DNA of 37,133 bases from Candidatus Anaerobiospirillum pullistercoris (GTDB lineage Bacteria; Pseudomonadota; Gammaproteobacteria; Enterobacterales; Succinivibrionaceae): the NCBI GenBank assembly GCA_019114785.1, contig DXEV01000094.1:1-37133 (forward strand). The letters run 5' to 3'. Below are positions 6,502-14,596 of this stretch, piece by piece. Both the position numbers and the translations under genes were made by a program. The first letter of the stretch is position 1, and every line of letters begins with the position of its first letter. The notes below the pieces were generated by a model. The model did not search any database. It had not been told where the DNA came from and was given only the letters and a program-made list of their open reading frames with translations.

Positions 6502-7727
6502 TAGAGCACCTCCGTCACATAGGCAGGCCACTTGATCTGCAAGATGGCATTGCCCTCGTCATCGCGCTTGCCCGTGTTAACGCACACTGCGCCCAGAGCT
6601 TTGCCCTTGGTGGTTAAGCGCCAACCAAAATCAGTGTGGTACTGATAGCCCAAGAACTTGAGCCGCTGGTTTACTTCCCAAGGCTCAAGACCGACCAACA
6701 TGCCAAGCTCAGTTGGAATCAAATAACGATTAGGATTAGGCAGAGCAGTCACATGCTCTAATGTGCACTGTGCACTATGTGCACGCATGGCAGCGTCAGA
6801 CACCTGAGCCTCGTGCTGCTTGGCCAAAGCCCGCTCCATCTCGTTAAAGCGGCGGATATAGGCTAGCTTAAAGGCCATAGCCTTAGGGCCTGTATAACCC
6901 ATAACCAGCAAAGTAAGGCCGTCACGAGTGATCAAGTACTCAGGATAAGCACGGCCGTTGGGATCGTTTTTGTACACGGATCCGATAAATAAGCCAGAGC
7001 TAAGATCTGAGCTCTGCTCTTTTGGCAATTGACCAATGACACGCTCAATGTCCTTGAGCACGTTCTTATGCTCCTTACCAAACACCGCTGCCACATTGCG
7101 CGAGCTGGTCACAGCCTGTCCATCCTTGTCCCAGACAAGCACTTCATCTGAGCCTAGGTCAGGTGCATCTTGCTCAACAGCTTCTGCCTGCACTTGCTCA
7201 GGTTCAGGCTCAGGAGTGGCAGCAACTGCAACCGGCTCAAAAGTGCGCTGGTCAACCTCTGGTGCAGGTGCAGACTTTTCTTCTGCCACACCAAGAGCAC
7301 GCTTAGCAGCAATTGCTGACTCTACTTTGTCAAAAGCCTCAGCAAAGCGCAGCATTACACCCACATTAGGCTCTTTGCATTTGACCATCACATAGCGCAA
7401 GCACATGTCACGGTTAAGGCGTGCAATGCGACGCCCGTGCTCTTCAGGGATCACATCAGTGAAGTAATAGAACTCATTGCGAGTGTCGTTGTAAGCGGAG
7501 GTAATGTACATGAGTTCGTTAGCAACAGTAGCTTCAGTCTCATGTACGATCTTGCTCATATCCTCAATGCGGATACAGGCTTTGCCCTTTTCCTCGAGCA
7601 CGATGAGGTGGCTCAAGTCCCAAGTGCTAGGGTCGCTCTTGCGGGCGCGCTCCCAGAAGTCAGTGTTAATCTTTGGGTCTTCAATATGACCTTCAAAGAC
7701 AGTCATTGCCGTTGTTGGTTGGTTCAT
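6501..7727 (-). CDS. Rha-family phage regulator / antirepressor (408 aa)
   Basis: Residues about 195-300 match the phage regulatory Rha family: TSSRNVAAVFGKEHKNVLKD, then YPEYLITRDGLTLLVMGYTG and KLAYIRRFNEME. Residues 330-408 form a winged-helix-like tail ending in QIKWPAYVTEVL, which is shared with the next gene. The first 150 residues are an unfamiliar domain, and 150-195 is a Glu/Pro/Ala linker. Rha/Ant proteins generally act on phage repressors or early gene control. The start is the ATG at 7727, which follows the upstream stop by four bases with GGAG ahead. The downstream gene overlaps by one base. Confidence 0.85.
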   Translation of the reverse strand: MNQPTTAMTVFEGHIEDPKINTDFWERARKSDPSTWDLSHLIVLEEKGKACIRIEDMSKIVHETEATVANELMYITSAYNDTRNEFYYFTDVIPEEHGRRIARLNRDMCLRYVMVKCKEPNVGVMLRFAEAFDKVESAIAAKRALGVAEEKSAPAPEVDQRTFEPVAVAATPEPEPEQVQAEAVEQDAPDLGSDEVLVWDKDGQAVTSSRNVAAVFGKEHKNVLKDIERVIGQLPKEQSSDLSSGLFIGSVYKNDPNGRAYPEYLITRDGLTLLVMGYTGPKAMAFKLAYIRRFNEMERALAKQHEAQVSDAAMRAHSAQCTLEHVTALPNPNRYLIPTELGMLVGLEPWEVNQRLKFLGYQYHTDFGWRLTTKGKALGAVCVNTGKRDDEGNAILQIKWPAYVTEVL

Positions 7728-7730
7728 AAT

Positions 7731-9305
7731 TTAGAGCTCCGTTGCTACAGTGGCAGGCCACTTGATTTGACGGACAGGCACGCCACTTGAGTGTTTTTTG
7801 CCTGTGTCAAGGTAAACACCGCCTAAGGCCTTACCAGTTGCGGTCAGTTCCCAACCTGCTACACCCTTGACTTGAAAGCCCTTGGCTTGCAGGCGAGAGT
7901 TAACAGTGCGAGGGCTTAAACCTAATGGCTTGCCCAGTTCGGTTGGATTGAGTAAGCGCTCTTGAGTTGGGGCTTTTAGTTGCACCTCGCCCAAAGCTAA
8001 TAAGCTCTTGCCTGTAAGGGCAGTGTTGGCCTTGTCTAAAGCTAAGGTCAGCTGGTTGCCTTCAAGGCCTGCGCTTTGGTAAATCAGTTCCGCTGCATCC
8101 AAAAGCTCACGTGGCGAATAGCCCACTTGGTGCTGCACTTGAGCGCCATTGCGCAGGGCTTGCTCCATTTCATTGAAGCGCTTGATGTAAGCTGTCTTTA
8201 AAGCCATAGCTTTAGCGCCGGTATAGCCCATGATCAGGAGCATGGTGCCATCACGAGTAAGCAGATACTCTGGGTAGGTTTTGCCTCTCTCTGTTGCAAA
8301 TTCTGACGGCTGAAAATTCAGCCGTGAAAAATCCTTATCAGGATTGGTCTCAATTGCATTGCGAATATCTGCAAGCACATTCTTATGTTCCTTGCCAAAC
8401 ACCTCAGCAACGTTGCGAGAGGTCGTGACTGCATGGCCTTCTTGCATGTGAACATCAATCAAAGCGGCACCAGCGGCCTTACTTGCACGGGCGTTTGGCA
8501 AAACTTCGGTTTCAACCCAGCGGCGGAATGGCTTAGCCAAACTAGAGCGGCTACGGTACAGGACAAAGTACAGCTGTGGCTCAGTAACAAAAGGGACAGA
8601 AATAGCGCTGCTGTCAGGTCTAACAATCACCCCTAACTTTAAGTTAGGGATGTCAAACTCATCACGGATTTGCGAAGCGACTTTGCTAGGGTTTGTCAAG
8701 TCTAAAATCTTGCACACGTCAGCAAGACAAAACAAAGGCTCACCAGCATCAGTGCGAGCGGTACGCACTACTGCATCACCGAACACATAAACACTGGAGC
8801 CGCCATCAATAGCGTCAGCACTCTTGGTTTCGATTTGCTCGCAATGGCCAGAGGACTGCGCAAAATTGCGCCGACCTACATCATCATTCAGGTTAGCTGC
8901 GTTAGTAGCAGTAACCACCTTAGCAGTGTTATTACTGGAGGTCTTAGCCTCAATCTCAACAGGCTTAACTTCAGGTTCCAAAATCAAACTCTCCTTAGGT
9001 TCAGTTGCCTCTGGGTTGGTAGCAGCAGCACCAGTTGCGGTAGCTTGTGCAGGCTCAACAACGTCAGCAGATAAAATCACAGGCTCATTGGTATCTTCAG
9101 AGCCGAACAAGGCTAGGTTGGCAGCAGCACTAATGCTTGCTGGTAAAACACTACGTGGCCCACTTACCTTGTAGCTGTTAACAACGGGCTCACCATGGTG
9201 CGAAGCAAATTCCACCTCAATGGTCTTGTCAGCACCAGCGCCAACTTCTTTGGCAAGCTGTCGCTCAAGTCCAGTTAAAACGTTCATACACTCATCCGTA
9301 GTCAT
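7731..9305 (-). CDS. BRO-N plus Rha antirepressor-type protein (524 aa)
   Basis: Three modules are visible. Residues 172-275 are a BRO-N domain (GEPLFCLADVCKIL, then VPFVTEPQLYFVLYRS and FRRWVETEVLP). Residues 280-380 are a Rha domain almost superimposable on the neighbouring gene (TTSRNVAEVFGKEHKNVLAD, YPEYLLTRDGTMLLIMGYTG). Residues 450-524 are the same C-terminal tail (NPTELGKPLGL...QIKWPATVATEL). The N-terminal 150 residues are Ala/Glu-rich and look disordered. AAGGAG sits five bases ahead of the ATG at 9305. A BRO/Rha combination is typical of phage antirepressors, which titrate or displace the lysogenic repressor. That is attractive here because the repressor seems poorly equipped for self-cleavage. 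Confidence 0.85.
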   Translation of the reverse strand: MTTDECMNVLTGLERQLAKEVGAGADKTIEVEFASHHGEPVVNSYKVSGPRSVLPASISAAANLALFGSEDTNEPVILSADVVEPAQATATGAAATNPEATEPKESLILEPEVKPVEIEAKTSSNNTAKVVTATNAANLNDDVGRRNFAQSSGHCEQIETKSADAIDGGSSVYVFGDAVVRTARTDAGEPLFCLADVCKILDLTNPSKVASQIRDEFDIPNLKLGVIVRPDSSAISVPFVTEPQLYFVLYRSRSSLAKPFRRWVETEVLPNARASKAAGAALIDVHMQEGHAVTTSRNVAEVFGKEHKNVLADIRNAIETNPDKDFSRLNFQPSEFATERGKTYPEYLLTRDGTMLLIMGYTGAKAMALKTAYIKRFNEMEQALRNGAQVQHQVGYSPRELLDAAELIYQSAGLEGNQLTLALDKANTALTGKSLLALGEVQLKAPTQERLLNPTELGKPLGLSPRTVNSRLQAKGFQVKGVAGWELTATGKALGGVYLDTGKKHSSGVPVRQIKWPATVATEL

Positions 9306-9307
9306 GT

Positions 9308-9565
9308 TTACTCCTTAGTCAGTTTTGGCCCTTCAAGCCGTGGCCAATGTTGTGGCCACTTCTCAGGCAGCCGCTCAAATATCTTCACGCGCAGCACAGT
9401 GGCATCTGCCAACACCTTTTTGAAGCTCTTGGTTGGCAGCTCTTTGCCTGTCCACGCGTCGTACATGCGATAGTGCTTTTTACCTTGAGCATCAACCACT
9501 GGGCCTAGCACTATCACATCCGCTATATCCGACATACGAGCACGGCTAATATCAAGTTTGCTCAC
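9308..9565 (-). CDS. Small unknown phage protein (85 aa), GTG start
   Basis: Not recognised. The longest frame starts at 9625, but that gives a 74-base overlap. I prefer the GTG at 9565 (VSKLDISRARMSD), which has GAGGA eight bases ahead and overlaps the end of the upstream ORF by 14 bases. The protein is basic and compact with a conserved-looking core (VIVLGPVVDAQGKKHYRMYDAWTGKEL). This could be a small beta-rich domain. It is part of the leftward operon leading into the antirepressor genes. Confidence 0.6.
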   Translation of the reverse strand: MSKLDISRARMSDIADVIVLGPVVDAQGKKHYRMYDAWTGKELPTKSFKKVLADATVLRVKIFERLPEKWPQHWPRLEGPKLTKE

Positions 9566-9938
9566 AGTCGTATCCTCGCGCCTGACGCCACACAAGGTTG
9601 ATAACAAAGCGCAGCGCATGCTCAAACATCAAGAGATCCGCTTTCTTCTCCGGAACCACACCATTAGGGTTAGCTAGGTTGAAGTAATGCGGAATTAGCA
9701 TGGGATAAAGCAGCGCGAGCCTTACCAGATTGCGTGGTTTGCCTAGCCCAAACTTGTGCCGCCCAGAGAGATCAAAGAACTCAACAGAAAGCTTGCTTAA
9801 GCACTCGCAAGCACTCTCTAGCTCTGGTGCACTTTCGCCTTGGCTTAGGTTCTGCCAAGCAAGCTCTATTTCAGAGGCCTTAAGACGGGCTTTGTCTTTG
9901 TAGAGTTCAGCCAACCACCAGAATGACGGCTTAGTCAT
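9552..9938 (-). CDS. Unknown phage protein (128 aa)
   Basis: Not recognised. The ATG at 9938 overlaps the preceding stop by eight bases, and CAAGGA lies upstream. The sequence is helical with several Trp and aromatic residues at the N-terminus (SFWWLAELYKDKARLK), and has no membrane segment or catalytic motif. Overlaps on both sides show that it belongs to a tightly coupled trio of small genes between the dyad-rich gap and the BRO/Rha gene. Confidence 0.65.
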   Translation of the reverse strand: MTKPSFWWLAELYKDKARLKASEIELAWQNLSQGESAPELESACECLSKLSVEFFDLSGRHKFGLGKPRNLVRLALLYPMLIPHYFNLANPNGVVPEKKADLLMFEHALRFVINLVWRQARGYDCEQT

Positions 9939-10380
9939 GTTGTCTGTCCTTGGCTAGCTCTGCTTGGTGATCACGACCCTCGTTGATCACCTGACGCAAA
10001 TCAGCAGCAGTAAGTGCAAAAGCTTCATCAAACTCAGTAATGCGAGTGGCAGTAATTGGCATGGCCTTGCGCACCCACTGGTTTTCAAAGCAACAAGCAA
10101 AAGGCGAGTAGACAATCAAAGCCTCAGAAAACCAAGGCATGGTGCTGAGATCACGACGGGCACGCTCAAGGCTACGCAACGCATAGGCGTAATCATCCAA
10201 AGAGCTTGCGACATTAGGCGAGTAAGCGCCACGGAATGGGGCTCGTAAGGCGTATTTGAGGAAGTTACCGAAATTGAAAGGGAAAAGCGCACAGAAGTCT
10301 TCAGGCTGGAGCAAGCCCATTGCTTGCTGCAAGCTGCGCTTTGCTTCATCGCGATGGATGTAGGTCTGGAAGTTAGACAT
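9931..10380 (-). CDS. Unknown phage protein, weak DUF3310-like pattern (149 aa)
   Basis: The stretch PFNFGNFLKYALRAPFRG followed by SLDDYAYALRSLERA recalls the phage DUF3310 pattern (a Y..GN..KY..R..KG block, then a helix with DL..A..YL). This is a memory-based resemblance only. It starts at an ATG at 10380 with no good Shine-Dalgarno, directly after the structured leader in the 10381-10679 gap. It is the first gene of the middle leftward operon, so it is probably expressed early or from the promoter near 10540. Confidence 0.6.
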   Translation of the reverse strand: MSNFQTYIHRDEAKRSLQQAMGLLQPEDFCALFPFNFGNFLKYALRAPFRGAYSPNVASSLDDYAYALRSLERARRDLSTMPWFSEALIVYSPFACCFENQWVRKAMPITATRITEFDEAFALTAADLRQVINEGRDHQAELAKDRQHD

Positions 10381-10409
10381 AGACGATCAAAAGCTCAAAC
10401 TAAGCATTA

Positions 10410-10431
10410 GGGCCTAAGCGGTCTTAGGCCC
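10410..10431 (-). other. Perfect 9-bp hairpin in the leader
   Basis: GGGCCTAAG (10410-10418) and CTTAGGCCC (10423-10431) are perfect complements with a 4-base loop and no U-tract. The hairpin lies 30 bases upstream of the ORF starting at 10380, inside the transcript predicted from the promoter near 10540. Confidence 0.6.
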
Positions 10432-10480
10432 GTAGCCAGTCAATGGATTTAGTCATGTGTTTCAAGGAAACCTGCCCACG

Positions 10481-10510
10481 AAAAGCGGAGCTATGGCAAC
10501 CCCGCTTTTT
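10481..10510. terminator. Hairpin with T-tract in the leader
   Basis: AAAAGCGG (10481-10488) pairs with CCGCTTTT (10502-10509) around a 13-base loop. The T run is better on the plus strand (TTTTTT) than on the minus (TTTT). It could terminate the replication operon weakly or act as an attenuator for the genes to the left. Confidence 0.5.
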
Positions 10511-10541
10511 TGGGTTTTGGTGCATTTTTGCTTGATGGCCT

Positions 10542-10566
10542 ATTATAGCGAAAAACCGCATATGAA
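10542..10566 (-). promoter_or_regulatory. Candidate leftward promoter in the 10.4-10.7 kb gap
   Basis: A perfect TATAAT lies on the minus strand at 10547-10542. The region about 17-18 bases upstream gives only a weak -35 (CTGATT). An 8-bp dyad, TTGGTGCA at 10517-10524 and TGCACCAA at 10575-10582, brackets it symmetrically and looks like a paired operator. The predicted leader carries the hairpins at 10481-10510 and 10410-10431. Confidence 0.45.
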
Positions 10567-10603
10567 TCAGTATTTGCACCAACTTTTTTCTTAGATTTTT
10601 GCC

Positions 10604-10658
10604 ATGTTTTGGCACGGTTTTTGACCTATGATTTTAGGCCTAAACATAGCCAAAACAT
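10604..10658. repeat. Large nested inverted repeat in non-coding gap
   Basis: The outer arms ATGTTTTGGC (10604-10613) and GCCAAAACAT (10649-10658) are perfect. Inside lies a second dyad (10626-10649): CTATG/CATAG arms around the 12-bp perfect palindrome TTTAGGCCTAAA, with a 2-base bulge. The whole could extrude as a cruciform or fold as RNA. It is just downstream of the Q-like gene. Confidence 0.6.
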
Positions 10659-10679
10659 CCCCTACAAAACACCCCTAGC

Positions 10680-11141
10680 TCACAGCAGCTCACCTGCTAC
10701 CATGAGCCTTAAATTTTCACGAAAAAGGTTTTGCTCACTAACCACTTCCTTGAGCTCTGGGCTCTTGAGCTTGCGCCCGAACTTTAAGAGCTTGCGCAGC
10801 TTGTGAATGATCTTAGGCTCAGATACCAGCTTGCTCTTGGCAACTGGTATTCCGTAGCGGTGACAAAAAGCGTAATAGCCCTCTTGCAGGTCAGAGCGCA
10901 TCTTAAGCTTAGCTACGATGTGGTCTAAGAACAGGCCTTGCTCATCAGTGAGCTCTATGCGAGACATGCTGGAGCCATTGCCTGTGCGGTGGCCTAAGAA
11001 CGGGTGGGGAATGCCGATATTTTGCGTGGCCCAGTGGCCATATCCCTCGCACACTTGCTCAAAAGCCGAATAACGCCCAAAGCTGTCTTGCTCTAAAGCG
11101 AGGTCAATCAGCATCTGCTTTTCTTCACTGCTTAGCCCCAT
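10680..11141 (-). CDS. Q-like late antiterminator (153 aa)
   Basis: I start at the ATG at 11141 (MGLSSEEKQM), which has AGGAGG nine bases ahead, and not at the longer frame from 11216. The layout recalls the 933W-type Q family: GYGHWATQN near residue 35, then ELTDEQGLFLDHIVAKLK..SDLQEGYYAFCH, then a basic C-terminal helix. It overlaps the end of a RusA gene, and the rusA-Q order is standard in lambdoid phages. Q proteins join RNA polymerase at the late promoter and carry it through the terminator before the lysis genes. A matching promoter/terminator pair is seen before the holin. About 10 kb of accessory genes lies between, which is unusual. The similarity is by eye, so confidence is moderate. 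Confidence 0.55.
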   Translation of the reverse strand: MGLSSEEKQMLIDLALEQDSFGRYSAFEQVCEGYGHWATQNIGIPHPFLGHRTGNGSSMSRIELTDEQGLFLDHIVAKLKMRSDLQEGYYAFCHRYGIPVAKSKLVSEPKIIHKLRKLLKFGRKLKSPELKEVVSEQNLFRENLRLMVAGELL

Positions 11142-11562
11142 AAAACAAGGCCTCCTGTACTTGCTTTTGCCACTGTTGCCCCATTGGCTCAGAAGCAGCC
11201 CATATGAAAACTTCAATCAATCCCCCTAAGTCCTTGTTAGCTGGGCCCCTATCGACGATCTGAGTTTGGATCAGCTTGTCATCTTGAAGAACCTTAGCCC
11301 TTACCAGCACGTCGTTTAACGGCTTAAGCACATTGTCTAGGTCACGACGGCGGTTATCAGGGAAAGTGATATGCACTAAGGAAACGACCGGCTCAGATAG
11401 GGTCTGGAAAGAATCAGGCAAGCCATAGACAATGCGTGACGCCTCTCTGTTCATCCAAGCCCGATATTTGGGCCCCTTAGTTAACCCCAGACCACGCCCT
11501 CGTGTTGTAGGCATTAGGCGGTGGTTTGAGGTTGGCGGTAGGGACAGACTTAGATAAAGCAT
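11125..11562 (-). CDS. rusA: RusA-type Holliday junction resolvase (145 aa)
   Basis: This is an endonuclease that cuts four-way DNA junctions made during phage recombination and replication. The family core is visible: RRRDLDNVLKPLNDVLVRAKVL followed by QDDKLI. D74, D76, K80 and D94/D95 correspond to the catalytic Asp and Lys positions of E. coli RusA (D70, D72, K76, D91). Its length of 145 residues is close to the usual 120-140. AAGGAG lies six bases before the ATG at 11562. It follows the primase gene by 14 bases and overlaps the Q-like gene by 17 bases. Confidence 0.9.
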   Translation of the reverse strand: MLYLSLSLPPTSNHRLMPTTRGRGLGLTKGPKYRAWMNREASRIVYGLPDSFQTLSEPVVSLVHITFPDNRRRDLDNVLKPLNDVLVRAKVLQDDKLIQTQIVDRGPANKDLGGLIEVFIWAASEPMGQQWQKQVQEALFYGAKQ

Positions 11563-11576
11563 GTCTTCTCCTTAGG

Positions 11577-12842
11577 TTAGTTGAGCGGGGTGTTAGGGTT
11601 CTGCGCTAAAGCTTGCTGAGCTGCCAACCATTCAATCTCAGCTTGCTCTTGCGCAGTCAGCGTATCCTGAGGCAGCGCTTTATCTTTGGCCTTACGGATG
11701 TCGAAAAGCATGACCTCTGGGCGCTGTGATGTAGAGCAACCATACTGCGCTGCCAAAGCGTAAAAGCGGTCAGTGATTGCTCTGGTGCCGCGCAGAAAGA
11801 AACTGCTTAGACGCAAAAGGTTCTGTTGAGCCTCTAAGGTCTCGATACTGCACTTGCCCAGAAGAATGTCCACATCAATCAAGCGCTCAAAGCTCAATGA
11901 CTTACCAGAGCGGCAGAACATGTACTCAATCAGCTCATTGGCCCCCTCTAGGGCAATGCTGCTAAAGAATGGCTTAAAGTAGCGCCAATACAGCTGGTTG
12001 TTGCTCACGAACTCAGTAAGCTGGTCATTGGTAGGAGCCGCTTGCTTTTGCTCATTATGCTGAGTGGTCAGCTCTTGCCACATGCAAGTGTAGTAATACG
12101 CTACAGCAGCACGAGTAAGCTCACGGTCAGTAGCATCAAGCTGAGGCGCTCCAAACTCATTGACGTAATCGCCCTTAGAGACTAAGCGTTTGTAGATCTG
12201 ACTTAAGCTTTGCAGGTCAGAAGTGGTCAGCACCGGTAACTGCTTAGGGCTTGCAGTAGCGATGTATGGCAGATCCTTGTAAGGGCCATAGATGATCATG
12301 CGCTTGTCTGCGTTAAGCCCGTATAAACCAGCAAAGGTGCTCAGGTCACTCTTAACCTCGAGCTCTTGCTTAAAGCTGCTATCACCAGCATGCCCCTTGG
12401 TGTAAACCGTAGGGCCTAAGGTGCGCGGCGGCTTATCTGTCACCGTAGTGCTCATGAAAGTGAAGAACAGCTTGCCGCCCTTCTTGCCTGCACAGGTGTA
12501 CAGAGCGCTTTTAGGCAGCCCCAGATAGCGCTGTATCTCCGCTACAAAGCTATCCATGAGCTTGGCGTCGTTAAAGTCACAGTCAAGGGCTATGGTCTTG
12601 GTATCAGCTAAGCGCAGATTAAGTGAGTTAGCTCTACAAGCCATTAGGTTCTGCTGCATCCAGTAAAACAAGTCTTCACGACTAGGCAGTTTCCAAGGGT
12701 GCAGGTTGGGGGTCTTAAAGCGAGAGCCGATCACCGTCCACCCGCGCGCGTACATGGCCTTGCCAACTTCTAGCAGATAGCCGTTGAAATAGCTCAGAGT
12801 TATCGGCCCACCATTGGGCCCTTTTGCAGCATCAAGGAACAT
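11577..12842 (-). CDS. AEP-type primase / prim-pol-like replication protein (421 aa)
   Basis: The N-terminal 230 residues fit a prim-pol (archaeo-eukaryotic primase) domain. There is a DxD metal motif in KTIALDCDFND, a GKKGGKLFFTF strand-turn, then ELEVKSDLSTFAGLYG and MIIYGPYKDLPY. These match the order in phage bifunctional primase/polymerase proteins. The usual motif-II His is not evident. The C-terminal half is helical and unrecognised. It lies directly between a DnaB-type helicase and RusA, consistent with priming at the phage fork. AAGGA lies upstream of the ATG at 12842. Confidence 0.65.
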   Translation of the reverse strand: MFLDAAKGPNGGPITLSYFNGYLLEVGKAMYARGWTVIGSRFKTPNLHPWKLPSREDLFYWMQQNLMACRANSLNLRLADTKTIALDCDFNDAKLMDSFVAEIQRYLGLPKSALYTCAGKKGGKLFFTFMSTTVTDKPPRTLGPTVYTKGHAGDSSFKQELEVKSDLSTFAGLYGLNADKRMIIYGPYKDLPYIATASPKQLPVLTTSDLQSLSQIYKRLVSKGDYVNEFGAPQLDATDRELTRAAVAYYYTCMWQELTTQHNEQKQAAPTNDQLTEFVSNNQLYWRYFKPFFSSIALEGANELIEYMFCRSGKSLSFERLIDVDILLGKCSIETLEAQQNLLRLSSFFLRGTRAITDRFYALAAQYGCSTSQRPEVMLFDIRKAKDKALPQDTLTAQEQAEIEWLAAQQALAQNPNTPLN

Positions 12843-12856
12843 GGCAATTCCTTAAG

Positions 12857-14596
12857 CTACTGATGGAACTCAAAGCGTGAGCCCACTGAGCGCGTCACAC
12901 CAATAGGGCTTTCAGTATTAGAGCCATAACGAGACTTAACCACGTTAAGCAGCAGCTGCTTTGGCGCTCCGTCATTGCCGCCAACTTTATACATCATTAG
13001 CACAGCAGCGGCAGGCTGAACCACGTAAGTGCATTCTGCAATGTCGTAGAGGTTAGGAGTTGGATCGCCTTGTTTGCGATTAGGGTTGTTAAGCTGAGCT
13101 AAAGCTAGCACTGCGCAGTTATAACGCTTAGCCATGCTGTCCAAGCGGTTCATCGTATCCTTGTTGCGCTCAAAGCCATTGGCATTGCGGCCTAAGGATT
13201 CATTGACCACGTTTTGCAGATAGTCGATTACCACCAAGTCCAAAGGCTCAACGATAGAGGCATCAGCAATCTCAGCTTCAATCTGCTCAACACTCAGACC
13301 GCCACGGACATTGCCCAGAACGCGAACAAAAGGATTGGGCTCACAGAAAGCAGCTGTATGCTGGAAAGCTAAAGCTAGTGAGCCATTGGCGTCACGGGCT
13401 TTGATCTCGTCTTTGTCTAACTTGATGTCGTTATGCACTGAGAAGTAACGAGCCAAGATAGAGTCAGTGTCCATCTCAGTTGAGACAAAGAGCACTCTAG
13501 CCTTGCGCTCTTCTGCTGCCCGCAAAGAAGAATCCACACCAAACCATGTTTTGCCCACGCCAGAGTGAGCGGCAAAGATAGTGACCTCACGACGGCGATA
13601 GCCGTAAATGTGCTTGTCAATCAGCTCATAACCTGTTGGGATATAGTCCTTAAGGTCATCTTCGGAGTTCATCAGACCCAGAATCTGATTACGGATATGC
13701 GACATCCAGTCACAGGTATCGATAGCCACACTGTCTGATGGCTTGCGCACCTCGTTGAAAAACGAGCTCAAGGTACCGTCAGTAGCATCAAAAGGGATCG
13801 TAGAGTCAGTGATCTTGTTAGCTAAGGCCACTGCCTTTTGCATAACCAGCAAGCGCCATGCTGTCTGATACATGCTTTTCATCAAGTCCCAAACATGCTC
13901 AGAAGTCTCAGGCACAGCGTCATTAATGGCCAAGGCCTCAATGTCGATAGCAGTGCAGTCTATAGCCTTGCTATTGCACCACTCCTTGAAGTTCTGAGGG
14001 CCAAAGGTCTTGTGGCTGTTGCAGTAGTCGAGCAAGGCCGCAAAGATAGAGCGGTACTTAGTTGGCAGATAGCGGAAGTACTTGCGTTGCTCGTTTAAGA
14101 ACGTTATGCGCAGAGTGTTCTCGTTCTCTGGGGCGTAATACAGCCAATAGCGCAGAACACGACTAGCATCCTGCTGTACCTGAGCGTAGAGCTCATTTAA
14201 GGTTGGGCTAGCTTGAGGGCCAAGGTCTTGCAAACAAATATCGACGTGGTCAGCAAAGTAAGCACCAGTTGGTGACTCTTCAGCTCGAACCTGACGATCG
14301 AACTCATTAGACTTGTAGCCATTGGCCTTAGCTTTCTTGATAAGAGCGCCAATGCCTGGGCCTTGGCGAGCGCTGGACTTATAGAACTCTTCACGCTCTT
14401 TGGCAGCGTCATCAACCTCTTTGCGGTTAGAGCTTGTGCGGGCCCATTCCTGATAGACAGCAAAAACGTTTGGATCACCATGAGTCTCACGGCCCAAGAT
14501 GCAGCCAACTTGATACCACAGGTCACGATCGTTGCTATCAAGATAGCTCAGGATCTCTCTTGCCTTTTCGGCGGTGATAGGCGGAAACTTAGACAT
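12857..14596 (-). CDS. Replicative DnaB-type helicase with PriCT-like N-terminus (579 aa)
   Basis: The start is the ATG at 14596 (MSKFPPIT), with GGAG seven bases upstream. It overlaps the initiator's stop by eight bases. The first 100 residues resemble PriCT-2 modules (LSYLDSNDRDLWYQVGCIL...FAVYQEWAR). The last 260 carry a RecA-like DnaB core: Walker A AAHSGVGKT near residue 345, Walker B DLVVIDYLQ near 455, and the ALAQLNNPNRK motif near 500. It should unwind DNA at the phage origin, loaded by the initiator encoded just upstream. The fusion of a primase-associated module to the helicase, with the primase next door, suggests a self-contained primosome. Confidence 0.85.
   Translation of the reverse strand: MSKFPPITAEKAREILSYLDSNDRDLWYQVGCILGRETHGDPNVFAVYQEWARTSSNRKEVDDAAKEREEFYKSSARQGPGIGALIKKAKANGYKSNEFDRQVRAEESPTGAYFADHVDICLQDLGPQASPTLNELYAQVQQDASRVLRYWLYYAPENENTLRITFLNEQRKYFRYLPTKYRSIFAALLDYCNSHKTFGPQNFKEWCNSKAIDCTAIDIEALAINDAVPETSEHVWDLMKSMYQTAWRLLVMQKAVALANKITDSTIPFDATDGTLSSFFNEVRKPSDSVAIDTCDWMSHIRNQILGLMNSEDDLKDYIPTGYELIDKHIYGYRRREVTIFAAHSGVGKTWFGVDSSLRAAEERKARVLFVSTEMDTDSILARYFSVHNDIKLDKDEIKARDANGSLALAFQHTAAFCEPNPFVRVLGNVRGGLSVEQIEAEIADASIVEPLDLVVIDYLQNVVNESLGRNANGFERNKDTMNRLDSMAKRYNCAVLALAQLNNPNRKQGDPTPNLYDIAECTYVVQPAAAVLMMYKVGGNDGAPKQLLLNVVKSRYGSNTESPIGVTRSVGSRFEFHQ

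Noticed and set aside
11141-11216. Longer N-terminus for the Q-like protein
   Set aside because: The extra 25 residues overlap rusA and lack a ribosome site, while the ATG at 11141 has AGGAGG nine bases ahead.
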